64,000 nt of DNA from Chloroflexi bacterium HGW-Chloroflexi-4 (GCA_002840715.1 PHBW01000008.1:62001-126000), one strand, 5' to 3'; shown: positions 35,667-44,299, counted from the first letter of the stretch. The notes: generated by a model from the sequence alone, not told the origin. Numbers and translations: made by a program.

Positions 35667-36854
35667 ATGATAATCACTGAGTCAGCAACCCCCTTTGAAT
35701 ATACTCCCATCGAAGCCAGAAACCCGGTTTTAAAAGTGGTTGGTCTGGGCGGTGGTGGACAAAACGCAGTGGATCGCATGATTGAACTCGGCCTTTCCGG
35801 GATTGAGTTTATTGCAGCCAATACAGACGCCCAGGTGTTGAAATCCAGCCAGGCATCGATCAAGGTTCAACTTGGCCCAAAACTCACGCGCGGACTTGGC
35901 GCCGGAGGAAACCCCGAAGTGGGTGAAGCGGCATCTGAAGAAAGTGTCGCAGAATTAAGTGAAGTATTGGCCGGTGCGGATATGGTCTTCTTGACAGCAG
36001 GTATGGGAGGCGGCACCGGAACTGGCGCAATCAGTGTGGCAGCCCGGGTTGCTAAAAGTCTTGGCGCAGTGGTTGTGGCCGTAGTAAGCCTGCCTTTTTC
36101 ATTTGAAATGGGTAGACGTCAAAAGAATGCCCGCGAAGGGCTTGCAAAATTACAACCATTCACTGACACCTTGATAACGGTCCCGAACGACCGCTTGTTA
36201 TCGGCGGCTCCGCGCGATCTTCCATTAGAAATGGCATTTCGCATGGCAGATGATATATTACGCCAGGGTATTCAAGGCATCTCAGAGTTAATCACCCAAC
36301 CGGGATTAATTAATGTCGATTTCGCACACATCCGCAATTTAATGAAAAACGGCGGCGGTTCTTTGCTGGCCATTGGCACAGGTGAAGGTGATAACAAAGC
36401 CATCGATGCATTGGAACACGCGCTTCACCACCCGATGATCGAAACTATAGACCTGTCAGATGCCGGCGGCATTATTGCAAACTTTACCGGTGGAACAAAC
36501 CTTACTTTCTCGGAAGTAACCGATGCGCTAAGTTATTTGCAAGCCAGAACCGGCACCGGTGTTGAGATCATACCTGGTGTTATTTGCGATGAACTTATGG
36601 AAGACCGAGTGCAGGTCATTCTGGTTTTGACAGGCATTGGAGCAACATCAATTGATACTCAAAAAGTTCAAAACGAACAGCCGAAAATCCAAACCGAACA
36701 ATCAAAAATTCAACCCATTCCAATGGACCTAAATATTGGAAATGAACCGATCCAGGTAAATGCTTTTGCTCCCACCCCCGTCCCACAGGTGGATATGGTT
36801 ATCAATCAGCCGAACCTGGATGTTCCGGCCTTTCTAAGACGTCGGATAAATTAG
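35667..36854 (+). CDS. ftsZ: Cell-division GTPase FtsZ
   Basis: The tubulin-like GTPase that forms the division ring. The 395-residue protein has VVGLGGGGQNAVDRM for nucleotide binding, the tubulin signature GGGTGTG at 114-120 (AGMGGGTGTGA), and a T7-loop segment PGLINVDFAHIRNLMKNGG. A linker rich in Gln and Pro is followed by the conserved tail DVPAFLRRRIN, which in other bacteria binds FtsA and similar anchors. That tail argues for a true division FtsZ rather than a CetZ paralogue. The ATG at 35667 is chosen over the GTG at 35658 because GGAGAGG is then at proper spacing. It is not in a standard dcw cluster here; its neighbours are a TIM-barrel-like gene and two small genes. Confidence 0.95.
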   Translation: MIITESATPFEYTPIEARNPVLKVVGLGGGGQNAVDRMIELGLSGIEFIAANTDAQVLKSSQASIKVQLGPKLTRGLGAGGNPEVGEAASEESVAELSEVLAGADMVFLTAGMGGGTGTGAISVAARVAKSLGAVVVAVVSLPFSFEMGRRQKNAREGLAKLQPFTDTLITVPNDRLLSAAPRDLPLEMAFRMADDILRQGIQGISELITQPGLINVDFAHIRNLMKNGGGSLLAIGTGEGDNKAIDALEHALHHPMIETIDLSDAGGIIANFTGGTNLTFSEVTDALSYLQARTGTGVEIIPGVICDELMEDRVQVILVLTGIGATSIDTQKVQNEQPKIQTEQSKIQPIPMDLNIGNEPIQVNAFAPTPVPQVDMVINQPNLDVPAFLRRRIN

Positions 36855-36862
36855 GAGATACC

Positions 36863-37081
36863 ATGGAAGCCAGTGCAAAAAGTCACGTTTGTAATTCCGT
36901 TTACAGCCAGTTTCCCGAAGTACGCGGATCAAATCCAACCATCACCACACTGCCTGGCGATAAGTTTCAATTGATCTTTCACGGAAAAGTAAAAACCTCT
37001 GATGGCAAAACGATGGAACGCACTGTTCGAGTTTCTGCCTCTGCAGATGGCAGAATTCTAAAAATGACAACCTCAAGATAA
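36863..37081 (+). CDS. Small protein of unknown function downstream of ftsZ
   Basis: A 72-residue protein, soluble and basic, with predicted beta strands (DKFQLIFHGKVKTSDG, MERTVRVSASADGRILKMTTS). No family is recognised. A clear AGGAGATACC ribosome site lies before the ATG, 8 bp after the ftsZ stop, so it is translated from the same mRNA. The size and position fit a small accessory protein of the division ring or simply a conserved hypothetical. One Cys (C10) is present, but no metal motif. Confidence 0.6.
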   Translation: MEASAKSHVCNSVYSQFPEVRGSNPTITTLPGDKFQLIFHGKVKTSDGKTMERTVRVSASADGRILKMTTSR

Positions 37082-37090
37082 AGGTGAATT

Positions 37091-37309
37091 ATGATCTCTC
37101 AACTCTCTAAAAAAATTGAACTCAAGTTTTGGGATACCGTTATTCCTGTGTTATCCAATTCTGCCTGGTTGAGATCCACCGCCAAGACTTTATCTGACCT
37201 TTATCATGACGAGCAAATTGTCAGACACATCGCAATCGGCGTGGTGATTGCCTTTGCAGGTTTTGCCTCCGGGTTTTTACTTTTTTCACTCAGTACCATC
37301 TTCTCATAA
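37091..37309 (+). CDS. Small single-pass membrane protein downstream of ftsZ
   Basis: A 72-residue protein with an amphipathic N-terminal half (LSKKIELKFWDTVIPVLSN, then STAKTLSDLYHDEQI) and one membrane helix at about 47-70 (IAIGVVIAFAGFASGFLLF). It lies 9 bp after the preceding small gene, has an AAGGTGA ribosome site, and ends just before an intrinsic terminator, so ftsZ and both small genes form one unit. No family is recognised. A membrane anchor for FtsZ or its partner is a reasonable guess, because no ftsA or sepF is visible here. Confidence 0.65.
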   Translation: MISQLSKKIELKFWDTVIPVLSNSAWLRSTAKTLSDLYHDEQIVRHIAIGVVIAFAGFASGFLLFSLSTIFS

Positions 37310-37317
37310 AAAATCTG

Positions 37318-37337
37318 CGGCGCGAAAGCGCCGTTTT
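37318..37337 (+). terminator. Intrinsic terminator of the ftsZ unit
   Basis: CGGCGC-GAAA-GCGCCG hairpin with a stable tetraloop followed by TTTT, 8 bp after the stop of the small membrane-protein gene. Confidence 0.85.
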
Positions 37338-37410
37338 GATTTCCCTTGATTTAATCCTGATGGTAAAATAATTAAGCATAATTAATCAAATTGTCTGGAC
37401 AAATCTACTT

Positions 37411-38118
37411 ATGAAAAAGATCATTGTACCGGTCATAATAGTAGTTTTTGGAGTATGCGCCTTTTTTGGTTATAAGGTTGCATCAAAGATATTGTCCACA
37501 CGCCAAACATCAAATATTCAAACTGAACAAACCACTGATATTCCATTGGTTTCACAATCCAATTTCATATTTATCCATGTGAATGATCTTTCACTTGAAA
37601 AACCAGAATTGGTCTCTATTTGGGTTGGATTCGTAAATCAATCCTTACAATCTCAAATGATGGTTTTGCCAATTTTTCCTACTTTGAATGCAGAAGTACA
37701 TGATCAAATTATTCAAAAATTCAGTATAAATTCTGAAAACAAAATTAACCAACGCTGGATCAATCAAATACAGTCTTCTTTTGATATCAAAATTGATGGT
37801 TACATTCTCACAGATGATATTGGTGTGGGCTTATCGAATCAATGGATCACTGGAAAAGAATCTCTGACCACCACCATCTCGGCAAAATCTGATTTTGAAA
37901 AACACACTATCCTTGTAAACGGACAGAACTCCTGGCAGCAATTCTGCACACTTGTCAACACGGGCACTGCCAATTCATTTTTTTCTGCTATCAATTGGGG
38001 GCTTCTATTGCCAGACCACTTCTCCACCAACCTTGATTTTGAAAGCCTGACTCTGCTTGCAGACAACATCGTGCATGCTAATGGTCAAGTGCAATGTGAA
38101 GTACTTTCCAACGAATAA
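37411..38118 (+). CDS. Membrane-anchored protein, possibly a degenerate LytR-CpsA-Psr relative
   Basis: A 235-residue protein with an uncleaved or signal-type N-terminal helix (KKIIVPVIIVVFGVCAFFGYK) and an exported remainder. Segments such as IFIHVNDLSLEKPELVSIW, MMVLPIFPTLN and SSFDIKIDGYILTDDIGVG recall the LCP fold (VDxR, S-x-PRDT, then an IDYYV strand), but the arginines that bind the pyrophosphate are not there. I therefore do not assign the LCP activity of attaching wall polymers. It lies 26 bp before the DUF362 gene in the same direction and may share its transcript. Confidence 0.45.
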   Translation: MKKIIVPVIIVVFGVCAFFGYKVASKILSTRQTSNIQTEQTTDIPLVSQSNFIFIHVNDLSLEKPELVSIWVGFVNQSLQSQMMVLPIFPTLNAEVHDQIIQKFSINSENKINQRWINQIQSSFDIKIDGYILTDDIGVGLSNQWITGKESLTTTISAKSDFEKHTILVNGQNSWQQFCTLVNTGTANSFFSAINWGLLLPDHFSTNLDFESLTLLADNIVHANGQVQCEVLSNE

Positions 38119-38144
38119 GTTCCCGCATTTTCAGGAGTAAACTC

Positions 38145-39152
38145 ATGAAAGATCAATCAAGGCGTGAATTTTTGCGTAATTTTATATTGGGTGCCACTAC
38201 TTTAGCCGCTCAACCAATATTAGCATCATGCAGTGTTAAACCAATGGCTGAAACGCAATTGCCAGCCGAAACGGTAGCCATAACTGAAATAAGCCCGACT
38301 GAATCAACGACTGAATTTGCAACAGAAGCACAAAATCAATATCCATACCTGGTGGTAGCCCGCGGAACCGATGCCGAACAACTAGTTAGACAGGGAATGC
38401 TTGCCATGGGGGGGATGGAACGCTTCATGAAGGCGGGTGCAGATGTAATCATTAAACCCAACATCTGCATTGGATATTATTCATATGAATATGCTGCCAC
38501 GACCAATCCCTGGGTGGTCGCCGCATTGGTCAAAATGTGCCTTGAAGCTGGCGCAAAACGGGTGCGTGTGATGGATTACCCATTCGGTGGCACAGGCGAA
38601 CAATGCTATAAAAACAGCGGCATCGCTGATTTGGTCACTGCGGCCGGCGGTGAAATGGAAGTCATGTCTGAACTAAAATTTGTGGAGCAAAAGATTCCAA
38701 ATGCGGTTCGATTAAAAAGAGCCTCCATTTATCAAGATGTATTAACCACTGATTTATTGATCAATGTGCCCATCGCAAAAAGCCATAGCATGGCCAAACT
38801 CACATTGGGGTTGAAAAACCTTATGGGCACCATGTTGAATCGCGAAAGTATTCATCCTTCTTTTGAGCAAAATCTGGTGGACCTTGCCACAGTTGTTCGC
38901 CCTCAGCTCACAATTATTGATGCTATCCGCACCCTCATGGCCAACGGTCCTACCGGTGGCGATCTCAACGACGTAAAACTTCAGAACACACTCATTTTCT
39001 CACATGATGTTGTGGCGGCAGACAGCTACGCAACTCGACTGTTCGAAAAAACGCCAGAATACCTGCCCTATGTGTTAAAAGCCGCAGAACGCGGATTAGG
39101 AAAAGCTGATCTGACCGGTTTGACGATCCAAGAGATTAACGTCGATGCCTGA
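38145..39152 (+). CDS. DUF362 protein with twin-arginine signal
   Basis: A 335-residue exported protein. The N-terminus has SRREFLRNF followed by a hydrophobic stretch ending near a Cys (ILASC), a Tat signal that may also be lipidated. The DUF362 domain covers about 70-330 with VIIKPNICIGY, MDYPFGGTGEQCYKNSG, LLINVPIAKSHSMAKLTLGLKN and IIDAIRTLMANGPTGG. DUF362 proteins often accompany ferredoxin domains, but their reaction is not established. It overlaps the following polyferredoxin gene by 8 bp, so the two products are made together and probably form one redox unit on the outer membrane face. Confidence 0.88.
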   Translation: MKDQSRREFLRNFILGATTLAAQPILASCSVKPMAETQLPAETVAITEISPTESTTEFATEAQNQYPYLVVARGTDAEQLVRQGMLAMGGMERFMKAGADVIIKPNICIGYYSYEYAATTNPWVVAALVKMCLEAGAKRVRVMDYPFGGTGEQCYKNSGIADLVTAAGGEMEVMSELKFVEQKIPNAVRLKRASIYQDVLTTDLLINVPIAKSHSMAKLTLGLKNLMGTMLNRESIHPSFEQNLVDLATVVRPQLTIIDAIRTLMANGPTGGDLNDVKLQNTLIFSHDVVAADSYATRLFEKTPEYLPYVLKAAERGLGKADLTGLTIQEINVDA

Positions 39153-40677
39153 TCATAAAAATCTGAAAAAGGTTTCAAATGGCTGGGTGATAGCCAGAAA
39201 ACTTACCCAGGTTTTATCATTGGTGTTGTTCATTTTGGCAGTGCTTTTCAGCCGCCAGAATGGATTGCCCTCGAATCTGGTGGATTTCACCGTCCGATTA
39301 AGCCCATTGGCAATGGCTTCACATCTGCTCAGCAGCAAAACCTTTCTGGCTGGATCAGCACTTTCGCTCATCCTTCTCATTTCCAGTTTATTTTTTGGCC
39401 GCGCATGGTGCGGATGGTTATGTCCGCTGGGCACAATCCTTGATCTTTTTAAATTCTCAAAACACAAAAATCGTCGCCAACCTTCTGAAACTCTTCGAAA
39501 AATAAAATATGGATTATTGATCCTGGTTTTGCTTTCAGCTCTTTTCGGCAACCTGACCCTGCTTTTCTTTGACCCACTGACTATTTTTGTGCGTTCGACA
39601 ACACTTACCATCTTGCCGGCAATGGATCGCATAATATTTGCAGTTGAAAAACTTTTGATCAAGATCCCATTTATGTCAAAACCGGTTTTTGCTTTTGACT
39701 CCTGGCTTCGACCTGATATTCTGCCCAGCACTGCCCCTTCAATTCAATACGCCTTTTTGGTGGGTTTCTTCTTTGCATCCCTCATTCTTTTGAATTTGAT
39801 CGCCGAAAGGTTTTGGTGCCGCTATTTATGCCCTTTGGGCGCGTTGCTTGGCATCCCCTCAAGATTGGCATTTTTTCAAAGGCGCACCAAAGCCTTGTGT
39901 TCAGAATGTGGAATATGCAGCAATAATTGCCCGACGGATACGATTGACTCACACAATAAATATCAAAGTGATCCGTCTGAATGTACTTTATGCATGAACT
40001 GCCTGGAAAGTTGTCAAAAAAACTCTCTTTCTTTCACACCAAAATGGCAGCCCTCAGCATCTCGACCTTATGATCTGAATCGAAGGCATTTTCTTACTTC
40101 CGTAGGAATTTCGATTTTTTCAGTGGCGGTATTGAGTTTTGATTGGATAAAAAACAAAGCAAAGAGTTTTCTCCTACGCCCCCCTGGCGTGGATGACGAG
40201 AGCCAATTCCTTTCAACCTGCATCCGCTGCGGCATCTGCCTCAAAGTTTGCCCCACCCAGGCTCTTCAACCCGATTTCAGTGAATCCGGTTTGGAAGGTG
40301 CCTGGACGCCTATCCTTGTTCCTCGAAATGGTTTCTGCGATTTCGGATGCAATTCCTGTGGTGAAAACTGCCCGGTTCAGGCGATTCCAAGTTTAACGAT
40401 CGATAACAAACGACAAGCAAAGATTGGACAAGCCTATATTGACCAGGACCGCTGCCTGGCATGGTCAGACCACATTAACTGCATTGTTTGTGAAGAAATG
40501 TGTCCAATCCCACAAAAAGCCATTACGCTTGAATATGGCAAGCATACCCTAACCGATGGCAGCCAGGTCGAAATTATGCTTCCGGTCGTAAATCGCGAAA
40601 GCTGCATTGGCTGCGGCACTTGTGAAAACAAATGTCCGGTTCAAGGGGATGCCGCAATCCGCGTGTACACTATTTAG
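39145..40677 (+). CDS. NapH-NapG-like fusion: membrane polyferredoxin with internal Tat-like motif
   Basis: A 510-residue membrane Fe-S protein. Residues 1-240 are NapH/MauN-like, with membrane helices and two CxxxCP motifs, RAWCGWLCPLG (C89, C93) and RFWCRYLCPLGA (C225, C229). Two ferredoxin motifs follow (C252-C262 and C280-C290). An internal DLNRRHFLTSVG with a hydrophobic helix comes next (R313, R314), which looks like the start of a NapG-type Tat protein. Four more Cys clusters fill the C-terminus (CIRCGICLKVCP, CDFGCNSCGENCP, CIVCEEMCP, CIGCGTCENKCP). NapH and NapG pass electrons from quinol across the membrane in nitrate and related systems. No reductase gene is in the window; the DUF362 protein is the likely partner. 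Confidence 0.85.
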   Translation: MPDHKNLKKVSNGWVIARKLTQVLSLVLFILAVLFSRQNGLPSNLVDFTVRLSPLAMASHLLSSKTFLAGSALSLILLISSLFFGRAWCGWLCPLGTILDLFKFSKHKNRRQPSETLRKIKYGLLILVLLSALFGNLTLLFFDPLTIFVRSTTLTILPAMDRIIFAVEKLLIKIPFMSKPVFAFDSWLRPDILPSTAPSIQYAFLVGFFFASLILLNLIAERFWCRYLCPLGALLGIPSRLAFFQRRTKALCSECGICSNNCPTDTIDSHNKYQSDPSECTLCMNCLESCQKNSLSFTPKWQPSASRPYDLNRRHFLTSVGISIFSVAVLSFDWIKNKAKSFLLRPPGVDDESQFLSTCIRCGICLKVCPTQALQPDFSESGLEGAWTPILVPRNGFCDFGCNSCGENCPVQAIPSLTIDNKRQAKIGQAYIDQDRCLAWSDHINCIVCEEMCPIPQKAITLEYGKHTLTDGSQVEIMLPVVNRESCIGCGTCENKCPVQGDAAIRVYTI

Positions 40678-40729
40678 AACTTGGTTTAGCATAACAATAG
40701 ATTGGGTTTCTGAATAATAACGTCGAACA

Positions 40730-40738
40730 TGATATAAT
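40730..40738 (+). promoter_or_regulatory. Extended -10 promoter for slyD
   Basis: TGATATAAT (TGn plus perfect TATAAT at 40733-40738), no convincing -35. The start would be near 40745, about 33 nt before the TTG start of slyD. Confidence 0.5.
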
Positions 40739-40777
40739 CCGGGTCTATTTTTTACTATTTCCAGAAAGAGAGTTCCC

Positions 40778-41326
40778 TTGAGTGCTAAAACCGAATTAAA
40801 TAAAGTAGCCAAAGACCTGGTCGTCAGTATGGAATATGAATTGACCGTCGATGGTGAAATCATTGATGCCACTGAAGCCGGTGATCCTATTGATTTTATC
40901 CAGGGTTACGAGAATATTATTGCAGGTCTCGAAAAAGCCGTTGAAGGATTGGCGGTTGGCGATACCAAAGAAGTATTGGTAAAGGCAACAGAAGCATATG
41001 GCGAATATGACGCTGATGGATTCGTGGAAGTTCCAAAAGCCGAATTCCCGGATGACATCCCCATGGAAGTGGGTGTCGAGATCAGTGTAACCAATGACGA
41101 TGGCGAAGAAATGACCGCTTTTATTGAAGAAGTCAGCCTTGAAACAATCACATTGAATTTCAACCATCCCCTGGCCGGCAAAGATTTGACATTCAAAGTC
41201 AAAATTGTTGGCATTCGCGAAGCCACTGCCGAAGAACTTGAACATGGGCACGTCCATTTCAATGATTGTGAGTGCGGTGAAGATTGCGAATGTGAAGACG
41301 GCGGATGTAACTGCGGTAACCACTAA
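40778..41326 (+). CDS. slyD: FKBP-type peptidyl-prolyl isomerase SlyD
   Basis: A 182-residue cytosolic prolyl isomerase and chaperone. It has the SlyD order: half of the FKBP fold (YELTVDGEIIDATEAGDPIDFIQG), the insert-in-flap domain around 75-130 (YGEYDADGFVEVPKAEFPDD, then SVTNDDGEEMTAF), and the closing strand FNHPLAGKDLTFKVKIVG. The tail from 155 holds 4 His and 7 Cys (HGHVHFNDCECGEDCECEDG), a nickel or other metal store as in E. coli SlyD. It is read from TTG 40778, which has GAAAGAGAG at good spacing; the first in-frame ATG would remove the first strand. Confidence 0.9.
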   Translation: MSAKTELNKVAKDLVVSMEYELTVDGEIIDATEAGDPIDFIQGYENIIAGLEKAVEGLAVGDTKEVLVKATEAYGEYDADGFVEVPKAEFPDDIPMEVGVEISVTNDDGEEMTAFIEEVSLETITLNFNHPLAGKDLTFKVKIVGIREATAEELEHGHVHFNDCECGEDCECEDGGCNCGNH

Positions 41327-41331
41327 CCAAT

Positions 41332-41361
41332 AAAAAAATCACCCTCACGGGTGATTTTTTT
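41332..41361. terminator. Bidirectional intrinsic terminator
   Basis: A 13-bp stem (AAAAAAATCACCC with GGGTGATTTTTTT) and TCAC loop between slyD and the convergent hydrolase gene, with T runs for both strands. Confidence 0.9.
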
Positions 41362-41363
41362 AT

Positions 41364-42149
41364 TTAAAGGGTCAATATTTCACCAGGTTTCATCCATTTT
41401 ACTTTTTGATTTGGAAAATGAATTTTTGCATGATTGTTGAGACGCTCAGGATCAAGACTGTTAATTTTAAACATATCATTGTGTAAGGGGATTAGCACAC
41501 CGGAGTTTATTTTTTGAGCCAATTCGAGACTCTCTTCAGGATGAAGATTGCCAATCATACCCATGGCTTCACGCCCGGCGTCTCTACCGTTTACAGGCAG
41601 ACAGCAAACATCAAAATGGCCCGAAATTGATCTTAGATTCTCAAGCATTCCCTCATACAAAATAGTATCCCCGGCGTGATAAAGCACCTTGCCGCCAAAC
41701 TCGATCACATACCCCAGATAGACATATTCCCCTGTTGTTTCATCTCTATCAAATTCATAATGGGCAGATGGCAGCGCAGTGAAGTTTATTTCACCAATAG
41801 ATTCCCTCTTAAATACCTGTGCCAGGCGGAGTTGACCCTCACCCACTCCAAGCGACTTCAAATGCACGAGCGAAGAGTGGGGACCAATAACCACACATTG
41901 CGGATTGTTTTTCAATATTGGCAGCAGCGTGTCAGGATCAGTATGATCTGCATGATCATGCGTCACGAAAATCACATCAATGCCGCGGACTGAGGCTGCA
42001 TCAATCGGAGAAGGAAATTCCCGTGAAAAATGTTCTGCATTACCTATTCCGCTGGTCACAACATAATTGCTTAAGTATGGATCAATAAGTGCACAGGTGG
42101 AATGATCTATGATTTGTATGCCTGCTTGGCCAAGATATTTGATTTCCAT
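41364..42149 (-). CDS. Metallo-beta-lactamase-fold hydrolase (UlaG-like)
   Basis: A 261-residue zinc/manganese hydrolase. The HxHxDH motif is intact (H64, H66, D68, H69 in VTHDHADHTD). Further metal or fold motifs are GYVIEFGGKVLYHAGDT and a late histidine in IPLHNDMF. Order and length match the UlaG/YtnP-like group, which includes L-ascorbate-6-phosphate lactonase, but no ascorbate genes are near. It is a cytosolic hydrolase of unknown substrate. Single gene, closed by the terminator it shares with slyD. Confidence 0.85.
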   Translation of the reverse strand: MEIKYLGQAGIQIIDHSTCALIDPYLSNYVVTSGIGNAEHFSREFPSPIDAASVRGIDVIFVTHDHADHTDPDTLLPILKNNPQCVVIGPHSSLVHLKSLGVGEGQLRLAQVFKRESIGEINFTALPSAHYEFDRDETTGEYVYLGYVIEFGGKVLYHAGDTILYEGMLENLRSISGHFDVCCLPVNGRDAGREAMGMIGNLHPEESLELAQKINSGVLIPLHNDMFKINSLDPERLNNHAKIHFPNQKVKWMKPGEILTL

Positions 42150-42268
42150 TGTTCAACCCTCAATCCGGGATATATTGCTACAAACCTTATACAAATTATA
42201 CAAATATTTGAATGTAATTGTATAATAATAAATAGTATAAAACATTAACCGCCAGCAATGAGGGAAAA

Positions 42269-43108
42269 ATGACTATAAAAATTGTTACGGACAGTACCTG
42301 TGACCTTCCAGGGGAAATCATTGAAAAATATGGTATTACGGTTGTTCCTGCTTATATCAACTTTACTGATGGAAGTTATTTAGACGGTATTGAAATCAGT
42401 CGAAAAGAGTTTTACGACAAACTGCCAAATTATCAAACACCTCCAACAACATCTGCCCCCGCCATTGGCACTTTTGCGCGTGCATATAAAAAGCTTTTGG
42501 ATGAAGGGGCGACCAAGATCATTTCCATTCATATCTCTTCAACCCTGAGTGGTATTTACAATGTTGCAGTGTTGGCAGCAGAAGCCATGGAAAACATTGT
42601 GGTAAAAACCTTTGATCCCGGCAATTTAAGCCTCGGCACAGGTTTGATTGTTGAAGCCGCAGCCAAAATGGCTGAAGCCGGAAAAAGTCTGGAAGAAATT
42701 CTGGTAAAACTCAAAGACCTGGCACAACGTACCTATACCTTTGCGGCCTTGGATACCCTTAAATTCTTACAAAGAAGCGGACGTATCTCACGCTTAAAAG
42801 CAGGTTTTGGCAGTTTATTGCAGGTCAAACCCGTCTTGAAAATGAATGCCGGCCAGGTAGCCATGGAAGCTGCACGTACAAGCAATGGCGCCATAAAACA
42901 TTTGCTTGAAACTCTGAAATCACTTGGACCTATCGAATCCATAGCATTGGTTCATACTAATGCTTCAGAGCGGGCAGAATTATTAAGGACACAAGCCAAA
43001 GAAATGTGCGCCCAGATATCTGAAGCCTATTCCATGGAAGTCACTCCGGTCATAGGATCTCACATTGGTCCCGGAGCCGTCGGTTTCGTGGCAATTAAAG
43101 CTACTTAG
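42269..43108 (+). CDS. DegV-family fatty-acid-binding protein
   Basis: A 279-residue DegV protein. The N-terminal KIVTDSTCDLP motif, TSAPAIGTFARAYKKL, SIHISSTLSGIYN and the late IGSHIGPGAVGF are typical. DegV/FakB proteins bind a fatty acid and, with FakA kinase, feed exogenous fatty acids into phospholipid; no fakA is visible here. The ATG follows GAGGGAAAA. The upstream region is very A+T-rich, with TATAAT at 42221 and TATAAA at 42236 as possible -10 boxes. It may be followed in the same transcript by the two membrane-protein genes, 17 bp downstream. Confidence 0.93.
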   Translation: MTIKIVTDSTCDLPGEIIEKYGITVVPAYINFTDGSYLDGIEISRKEFYDKLPNYQTPPTTSAPAIGTFARAYKKLLDEGATKIISIHISSTLSGIYNVAVLAAEAMENIVVKTFDPGNLSLGTGLIVEAAAKMAEAGKSLEEILVKLKDLAQRTYTFAALDTLKFLQRSGRISRLKAGFGSLLQVKPVLKMNAGQVAMEAARTSNGAIKHLLETLKSLGPIESIALVHTNASERAELLRTQAKEMCAQISEAYSMEVTPVIGSHIGPGAVGFVAIKAT

Positions 43109-43125
43109 CAAAGAAAAGAGTTGTT

Positions 43126-43929
43126 ATGAATATGGTCACGCTATTTCTAACCGCTGGTGCGGTCGTTTTTGGATTGATGTTGATCTTGTGGATCGTCAGT
43201 TTGATATTGAAAAATTCCAGTATTGTTGATATTTTCTGGGGATTCGGTTTTGTCATTTCGACCTGGCTTTACTTTTTTTTATCACCAGAAGGATTTTTAA
43301 TAAGAAAGTTATTGATTGTTGGTCTAGCCACGATTTGGGGACTGCGTTTAACGCTTCATATTTTAATTAGAAACTGGGGCAAGCCTGAAGATTTCCGATA
43401 CCAGAAGTGGCGCGATGAGCATGGCAAAGTATGGTGGATTAGAAGCCTGTTTCAAGTTTTCATTTTACAAGGCTTCTTAATGTGGATCATTTCAACACCT
43501 CTTCTGGCTGCTCAATACTCAAACCTGCCTGCAAGTTTAACTTTCTTAGATTATCTAGGGGTAGTCTTGTGGGTCATAGGTTTTTACTTTGAGACAACGG
43601 GTGATCAACAATTAAAAGTATTTAGAAGTAATCCTGCAAATAAGGGGCACATCCTCAACACCGGCGTTTGGCGTTTCACCCGCCATCCTAATTATTTCGG
43701 TGATGCTGCACAATGGTGGGCGTTTTACCTTTTTGCCCTTGCTGCAGGCGGATGGTGGAGCATTTTCAGCCCTATCATCATGACGCTCTTCCTAATCAAG
43801 GTATCTGGTGTCGCTCTACTTGAAAAAACTTTAAATGAAACAAAACCTGGTTATCGGGAATATATGGAAAGCACCAGCGCATTCATCCCGTGGATTCCGA
43901 GAAAATCTTCAAAAACGGAGGCGAAATGA
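43126..43929 (+). CDS. DUF1295/steroid 5-alpha-reductase-like membrane protein
   Basis: A 267-residue integral membrane protein with about six or seven helices. The C-terminal motif TGVWRFTRHPNYFGDAAQWW is the signature shared by DUF1295, steroid reductases and isoprenyl-cysteine methyltransferases. RNWGKPEDFRYQKWRDEHG between helices is typical of DUF1295. The family is thought to act on lipids or sterol-like substrates with NADPH, but the reaction is not established. It overlaps the following DUF1475-type gene by 4 bp (ATGA), so they are coupled. Confidence 0.88.
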   Translation: MNMVTLFLTAGAVVFGLMLILWIVSLILKNSSIVDIFWGFGFVISTWLYFFLSPEGFLIRKLLIVGLATIWGLRLTLHILIRNWGKPEDFRYQKWRDEHGKVWWIRSLFQVFILQGFLMWIISTPLLAAQYSNLPASLTFLDYLGVVLWVIGFYFETTGDQQLKVFRSNPANKGHILNTGVWRFTRHPNYFGDAAQWWAFYLFALAAGGWWSIFSPIIMTLFLIKVSGVALLEKTLNETKPGYREYMESTSAFIPWIPRKSSKTEAK

Positions 43930-44261
43930 GACTGGCCAAGGTTATTTCATTTTTAGGTATTTTGGCAATGACCGGCGTAATTATGTGGGCATTCATCAGT
44001 GGTGATTTTGCTTCAGAAGGGGCTAAATTATTAGCCATGCCCTGGGGTATTGTTTCAATGGTTGATCTCTATGTGGGTTTCATAATTTTTACCATGTGGA
44101 TCGTTTATCGCGAAAAAGCTGTCTTACCATCTATTTTCTGGGTCTTCTTCATGCTTACTTTAGGGTTCTTTACCGGCAGTCTTTATGTCTTCATAGCCTT
44201 ACAGAGAAGCGGAGGCAGTTGGCAGAAATTCTGGCACGGCAATCGGAAAATGCCAAACTAA
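43926..44261 (+). CDS. DUF1475-like small membrane protein
   Basis: A 111-residue protein with three predicted membrane helices (KVISFLGILAMTGVIMWAFI, then MVDLYVGFIIFTMWIVYRE and PSIFWVFFMLTLGFFTGSLY). It matches the size and pattern of DUF1475, a family of unknown function often found with DUF1295 proteins. The ATG at 43926 has a GGAGG ribosome site and overlaps the preceding stop. The longer frame from 43890 lacks such a site. It ends before an intrinsic terminator, so these two membrane proteins form the end of a unit. Confidence 0.75.
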   Translation: MRLAKVISFLGILAMTGVIMWAFISGDFASEGAKLLAMPWGIVSMVDLYVGFIIFTMWIVYREKAVLPSIFWVFFMLTLGFFTGSLYVFIALQRSGGSWQKFWHGNRKMPN

Positions 44262-44270
44262 ACAGATTTG

Positions 44271-44299
44271 AAGTCCGGCATCGACCGGACTTTCTTTTT
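44271..44299 (+). terminator. Intrinsic terminator
   Basis: AAGTCCGG-6 nt-CCGGACTT hairpin followed by TCTTTTT, after the DUF1475-like gene. Confidence 0.85.

Noticed and set aside
37411-38118. Functional LytR-CpsA-Psr ligase
   Set aside because: The fold is only hinted at and the conserved arginines are missing, so the name was kept tentative.
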